Assembly: GCF_017303295.1 (NCBI RefSeq)
Contig: NZ_JAFKOK010000007.1
Coordinates: 124,001-188,000 of the forward strand
Source of the DNA: Rhodobacter sp. NTK016B
GTDB taxonomy: Bacteria > Pseudomonadota > Alphaproteobacteria > Rhodobacterales > Rhodobacteraceae
Length of the DNA: 64,000 nt
Direction: 5' to 3'
Position 1 is the first letter of the stretch; every line of letters begins with the position of its first letter. Positions 36,013 through 45,783 of this stretch are shown in pieces. The notes beneath the pieces were generated by a model, which was given only the letters and a program-made list of their open reading frames with translations, had not been told where the DNA came from and did not search any database. The translations under genes and the position numbers were made by a program.

Positions 36013-36456
36013 TTGAGGCCCGGCATCCTCATTCCGGCAGGGATCGTCCTTTTGGGGACTGCCTGGGTCGCGATCCATCTGTTTGCGCGCGACGGTGCCG
36101 CGGTGGCGCGCGGCCGCGTCCTTTACGACACGAACTGCGCCGCCTGCCACGGCCGAAATCTGGAGGGTCAGCCGGACTGGCAAAGCGCGGGGTCTGACGG
36201 GCGTCTCCCCGCGCCGCCCCATGACGCCACCGGCCATACCTGGCATCATTCCGACGCCGATCTGACCGCCTATATCGCCCTTGGTGGCGCGGAGGCGCTG
36301 GCGCAGATGGGTGTGACCTTCGATAGTGCCATGCCGGGTTTCGGAGACGTGCTGAGCTCCCAAGAAATCGCGGACATCCTGGCCTATATCAAATCGCACT
36401 GGCCCGCGCGCGAGCGCCAGGTCCAAGCGGAGCGTAGCGCGTCCGACGGCAGATGA
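36013..36456 (+). CDS. Cytochrome c, class I
   Basis: 147 residues from TTG 36013, the best in-frame start after the previous stop. A membrane segment (ILIPAGIVLLGTAWVAIHLF) and haem motif CAACH are present, with a Met candidate in SAMPGFGDVLSSQEIADILAYIKSHW. It is 49 nt downstream of the first cytochrome. Two small c-type cytochromes after a multicopper oxidase suggest a dedicated electron path from Cu(I) oxidation. The gene ends 25 nt before the convergent chaperone gene. Confidence 0.82.
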   Translation: MRPGILIPAGIVLLGTAWVAIHLFARDGAAVARGRVLYDTNCAACHGRNLEGQPDWQSAGSDGRLPAPPHDATGHTWHHSDADLTAYIALGGAEALAQMGVTFDSAMPGFGDVLSSQEIADILAYIKSHWPARERQVQAERSASDGR

Positions 36457-36480
36457 CTGGACGACGCACCATGGGGCGGC

Positions 36481-36678
36481 TCAGACCGAAGCCGCAGGAT
36501 ATCCGGCCTCTGCCAGCGACGTCTTGACACGCGCCGCGTCAGTGCTGCTCTCGACCGATATGCGTCGCGCCGCCATATCGAACTCGATGCGTGCCGCCGG
36601 GTCGAGGGCGTGGATCGTTTTTTCGACCGTCGCCTTGCAATGGCCGCAGCTCATGTCGGGAATGTGGAACGTTATCAT
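36481..36678 (-). CDS. Heavy-metal-associated domain protein (CopZ-like copper chaperone)
   Basis: 65 residues forming one HMA domain, with the Cu(I) motif MSCGHC (about 9-14) and a ferredoxin-like beta-alpha-beta pattern. It delivers Cu(I) to the P-type ATPase encoded 23 nt upstream on the same strand. AAGGAG precedes the ATG. As the ATPase has no N-terminal HMA domain, this separate protein may supply that function. Confidence 0.9.
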   Translation of the reverse strand: MITFHIPDMSCGHCKATVEKTIHALDPAARIEFDMAARRISVESSTDAARVKTSLAEAGYPAASV

Positions 36679-36701
36679 GCTTATCTCCTTCTTTGGTTTG
36701 T

Positions 36702-39035
<2,334 letters not shown>

Positions 39036-39096
39036 ATCGTGCCGACTTTCTTTTGATTTGATTCAGCGTGAGGCATCCAGTCACTGGAACATCAAG

Positions 39097-40410
39097 CTAT
39101 TTTTTATGCTGATCGTGATCGGTCTCGCCTACGGGATTGCGAGCGAGAAAGACGCCCACGAACGCGAACACCAGTGCCATGCCGATGACGCCAAGTATGA
39201 CGATCAGCGGGTCGGATTGCCATTTCATCGTCGCGAAGGCGGTCAGGACCACGGCGTCCAGTGCGATCGCGGTCAACATGACCCAGCCGCGTGCCCCGAT
39301 CTCGTGGCATAGGTTTCGGTAAACGCCCGCGTGAATGATCATGTCCATCACGAGAAAGAAGAAAGCCCCAAGCGAGGCGATGCGGCTAAGGTCGAAGAAA
39401 ACCGTCAGGACACCTGCAATCACGACGGTGTATACCAGAGTGTGATCCTTGATCGTTCCGGGCATCCCGAAATGGCTGTGCGGGATCATCTTCATCTCGG
39501 TCAGCATGGCCAGCATCCGCGTGACGGCAAAGACGCTCGCGATCAAGCCCGAGGCGGTGGCGACAAGCGCCAGCGCCGCCGTCAGATAGAAGCCGGTCTG
39601 CCCGAGTGCTGGCCTAGCCGCCTCTGCCAAGGCATAGTCCTTGGCCGCTACGATGCGGTCGAGTGTCAGGCTGGAGCCGACTGCGAAGGCGACAAGCAGA
39701 TAGACGATCACGCAGATTGCGATGGATAGAACGATGGCCCGGCCAACGTTGCGGTGAGGTTCGGTGATCTCGGCCCCGCTGTTGGTGATGGTAGTGAAGC
39801 CCTTGAACGCCAGGATCGACAGGGCAACAGAGGCCACAAAGCCGCTAGCACCCGTATCCCCACCGGTCGCCTCGAAGTTGAAGCCGCTCGCCCAGAGGCC
39901 TGCGACTCCGAACAGCGCAATGCCGCCGACTTTGATAACGGCCATGATGATGGACAGAAGTCCGACCGAGCGGCTGCCTGATATATTGATAATATATGCA
40001 ACGATGATCAACCCGACGCCAATGATCGGGACGAGGACACTTTCCGGGTCGCCGCCAAAGGCGCGCAGCGTGTAGGTGCCGAAGGTCCGTGCGACGAGAC
40101 TTTCGGCGATGACCATCGACAGTGCCATCAGGAGCGCTGCCCCCGCTGCGACCGTTGTCGGGCCGTAGGCTTTCTTCAGAACCATCCCGATGCCGCCCGC
40201 CGACGGAAAGGCGTTCGACATCTTGATGTAAGTGTAGGCACTGAACGCGGTCACGATCGCACCGGCGACGAACGAGAGAGGAAAAAATGGCCCCGCAAGC
40301 TCAGCAATCTGTCCGGTCAGCGCGAAGATGCCCGCACCGATCATCACACCTGTGCCCATGGCAACCGCGCCTGGCAGGGTGATGCTGTTCTCTTTATAGC
40401 CTTCCGCCAT
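39097..40410 (-). CDS. APC superfamily permease
   Basis: 437 residues and about 12 membrane segments. The start is ATG 40410, overlapping the TGA of the TVP38 gene (TGATG). The first helix has the APC substrate-loop motif MGTGVMIGAGIFALTGQ, and the amino-acid/polyamine permease pattern continues (GAEITEPHRNVGRAIVLS). It is an amino acid or amine importer/antiporter by family. The third gene of a DUF302-TVP38-permease unit within a copper island, so the substrate may be a thiol or copper-binding amino acid, but this is only inferred from position. Confidence 0.9.
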   Translation of the reverse strand: MAEGYKENSITLPGAVAMGTGVMIGAGIFALTGQIAELAGPFFPLSFVAGAIVTAFSAYTYIKMSNAFPSAGGIGMVLKKAYGPTTVAAGAALLMALSMVIAESLVARTFGTYTLRAFGGDPESVLVPIIGVGLIIVAYIINISGSRSVGLLSIIMAVIKVGGIALFGVAGLWASGFNFEATGGDTGASGFVASVALSILAFKGFTTITNSGAEITEPHRNVGRAIVLSIAICVIVYLLVAFAVGSSLTLDRIVAAKDYALAEAARPALGQTGFYLTAALALVATASGLIASVFAVTRMLAMLTEMKMIPHSHFGMPGTIKDHTLVYTVVIAGVLTVFFDLSRIASLGAFFFLVMDMIIHAGVYRNLCHEIGARGWVMLTAIALDAVVLTAFATMKWQSDPLIVILGVIGMALVFAFVGVFLARNPVGETDHDQHKK

Positions 40411-41081
40411 CAGGTTTCCTTTCCAGAGTGTTGCCTGGTTGCGATCCAGAGAAGGGGCAATCCGGTGATCAGGCCGAGCCCCAGCACCGCCCATGTGGTC
40501 CGACCAATATCACCGCTGACAGCTTCACCGCCAAAATGCGCGAGGACAAAACTCGCCGGAATGATGCCCGCCAGCGTCGCCAGTGCGAAACGCCAGGCGT
40601 GCAGGCGGCTGAGCCCCGCTGCGTAGCTGATGATGTCGAAGGACACGAAGGGCATCAGGCGGCTGGCAAATACGGTTCCTGTCAGCGCGTTCTGCGATCC
40701 GAGCAGTCCGGCATCAACTCGATCACCGAACACTCGCCGCAAGACATCATGCCCCAAAACCCGTGCCAGACCGAAGGCAATCAGCGCCCCCAGTTCGGCT
40801 CCGATCACCACCTGCACGGTGCCCCAGACATGCCCATAGGCAGCACCTGCGGCCAGGGCTATCGGTGCGCTCGGAATGGGACTGGCGACCACCGCAACGG
40901 TCATGAGGCTGATGATCAACAGAGGGCCCCAGAGGCCCGCGCGCGCCACCAATGTCTCAAGCGCTTTGCGGTCCAGCAGCTGCTGGGCATCAACCAGCAG
41001 CGACGGCGCAAACCACCACACCCCGAGAGCGACCAGCCCGAGGAATGCAATCGTCGCCAGGATGCCGGTGCGCAAGCGCAT
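40410..41081 (-). CDS. TVP38/TMEM64 (VTT domain) membrane protein
   Basis: 223 residues, 5-6 membrane segments. The VTT-domain stretch (SPIPSAPIALAAGAAYGHVWGT and RLMPFVSFDIISYAAGLS) is the hallmark of DedA/TVP38 proteins, implicated in lipid scrambling or membrane homeostasis. It starts 1 nt after the stop of the DUF302 gene and overlaps the next gene, so the three are translated as one coupled unit. Confidence 0.86.
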   Translation of the reverse strand: MRLRTGILATIAFLGLVALGVWWFAPSLLVDAQQLLDRKALETLVARAGLWGPLLIISLMTVAVVASPIPSAPIALAAGAAYGHVWGTVQVVIGAELGALIAFGLARVLGHDVLRRVFGDRVDAGLLGSQNALTGTVFASRLMPFVSFDIISYAAGLSRLHAWRFALATLAGIIPASFVLAHFGGEAVSGDIGRTTWAVLGLGLITGLPLLWIATRQHSGKET

Positions 41082-41082
41082 C

Positions 41083-41469
41083 TCAGATCGCCTCGACCGC
41101 CTTCTTCAGGAGATCGCGCACCTGACCGGCAACGGCATGCAGTTCGGTATTGTCTATCGCTTGCATAGACGCCACCGGGTCGATGGCGCTGACCTCCACA
41201 CCGCCCTCGACCTCGCGCAGGATGACGTTGCAGGGCAGCATCGCGCCGACACGCGGTTCAATTCCAATGGCCTCGTGGGCCATTTTTGGATTGCAGGCAC
41301 CGAGGATGCGATAGGCAGGCATCTCGACATCCAGCTTCTTTTTCATCGTCGCCTTGACGTCGATCTCGGTCAGGACGCCGAATCCCTTGTCGGTCAATGC
41401 CGCGCGAGTGCGAGCGTCGACGGCGTCAAATTCAGCGTCCGCTATCACGCGGTTGATCGTGTAGTCCAT
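41083..41469 (-). CDS. DUF302 domain protein
   Basis: 128 residues from ATG 41469 behind AAAGGAA. The DUF302 signatures LGACNPKMAHEAI and GAMLPCNVILRE each hold one cysteine of the conserved pair. Proteins of this family often accompany copper and thiosulfate genes; their molecular role is not settled. No signal peptide, so cytoplasmic. First gene of the coupled DUF302-TVP38-permease unit. Confidence 0.88.
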   Translation of the reverse strand: MDYTINRVIADAEFDAVDARTRAALTDKGFGVLTEIDVKATMKKKLDVEMPAYRILGACNPKMAHEAIGIEPRVGAMLPCNVILREVEGGVEVSAIDPVASMQAIDNTELHAVAGQVRDLLKKAVEAI

Positions 41470-41535
41470 TGTCGTTCCTTTCGATTCATGACTGCGATTC
41501 CAGCCGCGACATCTACTTTCCATCCGGCTTCGGCG

Positions 41536-42021
41536 TCATTCTAGTTCGGCGCGGGGTGTGCCTGCAGGTGCCTCGCCGTTCGCCTCGATGTCAGCGATAT
41601 ATCGCTTCATTTCAGCGATTTCGCTGAGCTGCGCTTCGATGATTGCATCTGCCAGTGCCCGGACCCTCGGGTCCGAGATATCGGCCCGCTCGCTGGTCAG
41701 GATGGCGATGGAATGGTGCGGGATCATCGCCCGCATCCAAGCGAGGTCGTCGATCGTCTCCTGGCTTCGAACGAGCCAGAGTGATAAGGCGAAGGTTACT
41801 GCGGCGCCTGCGAAAATCGCAAGATTGACCCTCTTGTTGGAATACATACCCAGCATGAAAGCGAGCATGATGATCGCCATCACCGCACCCATATAGATCG
41901 CCATCCACATGCGCGTTTGCGAGAAGAAGATGTGGTCGAGCGCGTAGGTGTTGAGATACATCAATCCAAACATCACGACCGTCGAAGTCGCGATCATTGC
42001 AAAGAAACGTACGTAGTTCAT
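41536..42021 (-). CDS. DUF305 membrane protein
   Basis: 161 residues. Three N-terminal membrane segments (to about residue 85) precede a periplasmic DUF305 tail with MIPHHSIAILTSER, the metal-site-like MxxHH motif of the family. DUF305 proteins are frequent in copper-resistance clusters and probably bind copper. It lies between the small membrane protein and the DUF302 gene on the same strand. Confidence 0.8.
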   Translation of the reverse strand: MNYVRFFAMIATSTVVMFGLMYLNTYALDHIFFSQTRMWMAIYMGAVMAIIMLAFMLGMYSNKRVNLAIFAGAAVTFALSLWLVRSQETIDDLAWMRAMIPHHSIAILTSERADISDPRVRALADAIIEAQLSEIAEMKRYIADIEANGEAPAGTPRAELE

Positions 42022-42121
42022 TTCTTACCTCCGATTAATTGTCGCACTTATCTCAACTTTATCCGGGCGCCCAACGTTCCCAAATCGAAAATGCCTGGGG
42101 CTTTGCAAGGTAGTGCGGCCA

Positions 42122-42238
42122 CTATTTGCGCAGGTATTTGATCAACGCCGCAATTGCGAGACCGGCCAGCACAAGGATGACGATCATCCAGAGCCAGCCA
42201 AAGCCCATTCCCAAACCCATACCATATCCGTTCATCAT
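42122..42238 (-). CDS. Small single-span membrane protein
   Basis: 38 residues from ATG 42238 with GGAGGG upstream. A Gly/Met-rich N-terminus (MMNGYGMGLGMGFGW) is followed by one membrane helix and ends in KYLRK. Met- and Gly-rich small proteins like this often occur in copper clusters. Function unknown. Confidence 0.55.
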   Translation of the reverse strand: MMNGYGMGLGMGFGWLWMIVILVLAGLAIAALIKYLRK

Positions 42239-42311
42239 CGTTCCCTCCTGATCCGTAATCGGATTGCCCCGCCACACGCGGAGTCGCGCGACTGGCGGGG
42301 AAAATAGTGTG

Positions 42312-42803
42312 TCAGTCATTGCCCATCATGCCGTGTCCCGCGCCCGGCATATCGCCCTGCCGTCCACTCATGTGGTCTTGCATCATCGCAGCCATTGCCG
42401 CCATTTCAGCGTCCGTCACCTGCGCGTCGCCGTCCGCATCATGCATCTGGAAGGCGCGCACAGTCATCGGTCGGGTATGAGCCGCGTGCATCACCGCAAA
42501 CTCCTCCAGCGAAAGTGTGCCGTTGGCGTCGGTATCATAGGTCGAGAGTTCGGCCTGAATGCCCGCTGTCATTTCTTCGGGGCTGAGCGTGCCATCGCTG
42601 TCGGTGTCAAACGTGGCCATCGCGTAGCTCCCGGACCCAGCCATCATCATGCCCATTGCGCGCCCCATCGAGTTGTCATGGCCGCCCATCATGCCCATTC
42701 CGCCGTGCTGCATTTGGGTCTGCTGGGCAATTACCGGCACCGCGACGGCGCCAAGGCCGAGGGCAGCAACAGCGGCGAAGGCGAATTTGGTTGAACGTTT
42801 CAT
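42312..42803 (-). CDS. Periplasmic EF-hand protein with Met/His-rich N-terminus
   Basis: 163 residues. A signal peptide (about 1-26) leads to a Met/His-rich stretch (MQHGGMGMMGGHDNSMGRAM, 31-50) and three EF-hand loops: DTDSDGTLSPEE (66-77), DTDANGTLSLEE (90-101) and the weaker DADGDAQVTDAE (122-133). The C-terminus again has HMSGRQGDMPGAGHGM. It would bind Ca2+ and probably copper in the periplasm. First gene of the minus-strand copper series, divergent from the response regulator. Confidence 0.84.
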   Translation of the reverse strand: MKRSTKFAFAAVAALGLGAVAVPVIAQQTQMQHGGMGMMGGHDNSMGRAMGMMMAGSGSYAMATFDTDSDGTLSPEEMTAGIQAELSTYDTDANGTLSLEEFAVMHAAHTRPMTVRAFQMHDADGDAQVTDAEMAAMAAMMQDHMSGRQGDMPGAGHGMMGND

Positions 42804-42861
42804 TCTGTTTTTCCTCTATTGGATTGTGATGAACCCAATTTGGGGCGCAGGTGTCCCATAA

Positions 42862-42904
42862 GTTTGTCAGCCGGGACGGTCTTTTGTATCAAACTGTCAC
42901 AAAC
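42862..42904. promoter_or_regulatory. Candidate regulator-binding inverted repeat in the divergent copper promoter
   Basis: GTTTGT (42862-42867) and ACAAAC (42899-42904) are inverted, each within a TTTGTCA/TGTCACAAA context. They lie between the EF-hand gene (minus) and the response-regulator gene (plus), where the regulator should act. Confidence 0.3.
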
Positions 42905-42983
42905 AGCAGCGCAGAGAGGATTTGCGACAATCTTCTGTGCGCGCTGTCAGCAGCTTCGGCTAAGGATGTCATCAGGAGACATT

Positions 42984-43709
42984 ATGACGCCCCATCCGCC
43001 CAACATTCTGATTGTCGATGACCACCGCGAGATTCGCGATGCGCTGGTGAGGTATCTTGAAAAGAATGGCATGCGGGCGACTTCGGCCGCAGACGCCGTG
43101 GCTATGGACGCGGCGATGAAAGTCGGACAGTTCGACCTGATCGTGCTCGATGTGATGATGCCGGGCGAAGATGGTCTGTCGGTCTGTCGCCGCCTGCGCG
43201 CGCAGGGCGGAATCCCGATCCTGATGCTGACCGCCTTGGGTGATGAAACTGACCGCATCGTTGGGCTGGAGGTCGGCGCCGATGACTATCTGCCAAAGCC
43301 GTTCAACCCGCGCGAGTTGCTGGCCCGGATCAAGGCAATCCTGCGCCGGTCCGACCGGGCCGAAGTCGTGGGCGGCAGTCTGGCCGGCCGCCGGCTGGCA
43401 TTCGATCGGTGGGTGCTGGATACCGACCGCCGGACCCTTTCGGAAGCCGATGGCACCGAAGTGGCGCTCACCACCGCCGAGTTCCGCTTGCTCACGGTGT
43501 TTCTGGAGCGCCCGCGCTTTGTGCTAAGCCGGGAACAACTGCTCGACCTGACCTCGGGTCGCGCGTCGCAAGTGTTTGATCGAACCATCGACAACCAGAT
43601 CAGTCGCCTGCGTCGCAAGATCGAGGCCGACCCCGCCAAGCCCGCATTGATCGCGACTGTATGGGGGGGTGGCTACAGTCTGGCCGCCGATGTGAGGGCG
43701 CTTCCATGA
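42984..43709 (+). CDS. OmpR-type response regulator of the copper island
   Basis: 241 residues from ATG 42984 with CAGGAGA upstream. Receiver domain with Asp12-Asp13 and phospho-acceptor Asp56 (LIVLDVMMPGEDG), Thr (MLTALG) and Lys (LPKPFN) in place. The C-terminal winged helix (about 140-235) ends in GGGYSLAAD. It probably switches on the divergent minus-strand copper genes and perhaps its own operon. It overlaps the kinase start by 4 nt (ATGA). Confidence 0.94.
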   Translation: MTPHPPNILIVDDHREIRDALVRYLEKNGMRATSAADAVAMDAAMKVGQFDLIVLDVMMPGEDGLSVCRRLRAQGGIPILMLTALGDETDRIVGLEVGADDYLPKPFNPRELLARIKAILRRSDRAEVVGGSLAGRRLAFDRWVLDTDRRTLSEADGTEVALTTAEFRLLTVFLERPRFVLSREQLLDLTSGRASQVFDRTIDNQISRLRRKIEADPAKPALIATVWGGGYSLAADVRALP

Positions 43710-45109
43710 AACAGCGGCTCTCCTTTCTACGCCAGATCTTCCCGCATTCTCTGGGGGGTCAGTTGCTCGCCATGCTGTTGCTGGCATTGGCCGTCACGCA
43801 GGGACTGGGCCTTTTGTTGCTAACGGACGAGCGCAACCGGGCCGTGCGCGCGGCGCTGGGGTTGGAGGCGGCAGGACGTGCGGCGAATGTGGTATTGTTG
43901 CTGGACGATGCCCCCGCCGATCTGCGCCCTTCCATCTTGCGGGCCGCAGATTCACCACTGGTCAGGTTCGAACTGGGGGCCGATCCGGAGGCGCCGCACA
44001 CTAGCAGCGATGCGGATGTCGTTCTGCGCCAAATCCGGCAGATCCTCGGCGAACCGGAGCGGGAGGTCCGGGCCGATGTCCATGCCCTTGCAGTTGATCC
44101 ATTTCCCACGCCCGACGGCATGCCTGAAGCAATGCGCCCGATGCACGAAGCAATGATGGCGGGACGAACCGACCCTGTCGAGATGACACTGTCGATCCGT
44201 CTGGCGGGGGGCGAATGGTTGAACGTGCGGACGATGTTTCATCGGCCTGGCCTGCAGTTTTTACCGCAAGCCTTGTTGCCACTGCTGCTGATGGCGGTAG
44301 CCGTCGCTTTGGTTGCATGGTGGACTGCGCGTCGGGTGGTTGGCCCGATGCGCGTCCTTTCGGTTGGCGCCGACCGGCTGGGCCGAGGGCTTGAAACGGA
44401 CCCGCTGCCGATAACGGGCCCGGCCGAGGTGCGTGATACCACGCAGGCCTTCAACCGGATGAAAGACCGCCTGACCCGTTTCGTGAGCGAGCGTACCCAT
44501 ATGCTTGCGGCCCTGAGCCATGACCTGCGTTCTCCCCTGACCGCGATGCGGCTCAGGATCGAAATGCTGGACGAAACCGAAGACAGTAACCGGCTGAAGG
44601 CATTGGTCGAGGAAATGCAAGCGATGGTCGAGGCCACGCTGGAGTTCGCGCGCGGTGTCGCCAAGGCAGAGCCCACTGCCACGGTCGACCTTACCTCGAT
44701 GCTGACGGATCTGGTGAACGATGTTGGGGGCGACCGCGCAACCCTCGCACCCATCGATCCGCTGTTCGCGACCATCCGTCCCCACGCTCTTAACCGCGCC
44801 CTGCGCAATCTGATCGATAACGCGGTCCGCTACGGTGGCGTCGCCAAGGTGACCCTGACGCAGGAACCGGGGACGGTTATCATATCCATCGCTGACAAGG
44901 GTCCAGGATTACCCGATGATCAGCTTGAGGCTGTGTTTGAACCCTTCGTGCGGTTTGAAAGTTCGCGAAGCCGCGACACAGGAGGCGTCGGCCTGGGACT
45001 CGCGATTGCCCGGACCATCATTCAGGCACATGGTGGTTCCGTCTTGCTACGCAACTTGCCAGACCACGGACTGCAGGCAGTCGTGCACCTGCCGCTCGGA
45101 GAGGCGTGA
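43706..45109 (+). CDS. Sensor histidine kinase of the copper island
   Basis: 467 residues from ATG 43706. Two membrane segments (about 16-38 and 186-206) bracket a periplasmic domain. That domain holds a Met/His cluster (MPEAMRPMHEAMMAG, residues 139-153) suited to sense Cu(I). HAMP follows, then the H-box ALSHDLRSPLTA (His272), N-box NLIDNAVRYGG, G1 DKGPGLPDD and G2 GVGLGLAIA. It would phosphorylate the upstream response regulator in response to periplasmic copper. Confidence 0.94.
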   Translation: MKQRLSFLRQIFPHSLGGQLLAMLLLALAVTQGLGLLLLTDERNRAVRAALGLEAAGRAANVVLLLDDAPADLRPSILRAADSPLVRFELGADPEAPHTSSDADVVLRQIRQILGEPEREVRADVHALAVDPFPTPDGMPEAMRPMHEAMMAGRTDPVEMTLSIRLAGGEWLNVRTMFHRPGLQFLPQALLPLLLMAVAVALVAWWTARRVVGPMRVLSVGADRLGRGLETDPLPITGPAEVRDTTQAFNRMKDRLTRFVSERTHMLAALSHDLRSPLTAMRLRIEMLDETEDSNRLKALVEEMQAMVEATLEFARGVAKAEPTATVDLTSMLTDLVNDVGGDRATLAPIDPLFATIRPHALNRALRNLIDNAVRYGGVAKVTLTQEPGTVIISIADKGPGLPDDQLEAVFEPFVRFESSRSRDTGGVGLGLAIARTIIQAHGGSVLLRNLPDHGLQAVVHLPLGEA

Positions 45110-45313
45110 TCAAACCGGACTGCACTCCGAATCTGGCTCGAACCATGTGCCCAGGTCATACGGAGGCACAGCAATTCATCGAAGCAGGACTTTTTCGGAT
45201 GTGCCGTTAACCGGTCGGTTGACGCAACCGAACCGATGCGCGGGTTACTGTTACGTTGCAATCGCGCGGAGACTGCAACGAAATGCGGGTGCCTTGATAC
45301 CAGGTGGCTCCGT

Positions 45314-45607
45314 TCACCTGTTCCCGTCGATCCACTTCGACATGAGCCCCTTGTCGCGAAAGCACTCATCCGGCACGGCGCGCCGTTTGATGCGCGCGAG
45401 ACGCTCGGCGAAGGCGACTTGCTTCGAGGTTGGGCGGTCGTCCTGCGCGACAGGGTTCAGCTTGGCCTGCGCCTCGATCCAGGCGCTGAGGGATCGGCGA
45501 TCCTGCTGAACATCCCACGGCAGTAGGGTCTGATTGCGCAGTGCCAGTGATCGCGCATAGGCGATCTGCTTTGGCGTCGCGGGCAGGGCATAAATGGTGT
45601 TTTCCAT
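45314..45607 (-). CDS. 97-residue protein of mobile-element backbone
   Basis: Two similar halves each have TPKQIAYARSLALRN- and TSKQVAFAERLARI-like sequence followed by LSAWI/MSKWI, so it looks like an internal duplication of a short helix-rich motif. No named function. Its place, divergent from the strawberry-notch gene with about 176 bp between, is one I associate with alphaproteobacterial element backbones. It is probably real because both halves are conserved in frame. Confidence 0.62.
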   Translation of the reverse strand: MENTIYALPATPKQIAYARSLALRNQTLLPWDVQQDRRSLSAWIEAQAKLNPVAQDDRPTSKQVAFAERLARIKRRAVPDECFRDKGLMSKWIDGNR

Positions 45608-45783
45608 CTGGGAATTCCCTTTCTGGCTTGTTTCTAGATTTAGAACATAACAGGAACAAAAACAAGCTGGCTGTCGAGATCAAGGCGTTTGAGAGAAAGA
45701 GGAGGGCCGGGGAAGGTTAGGCTTAAGGGTGCCCGAAAGAGGGTGTCCGGGCCTGATCCTGTCCCTCATCCCGGAGTTTCCAA

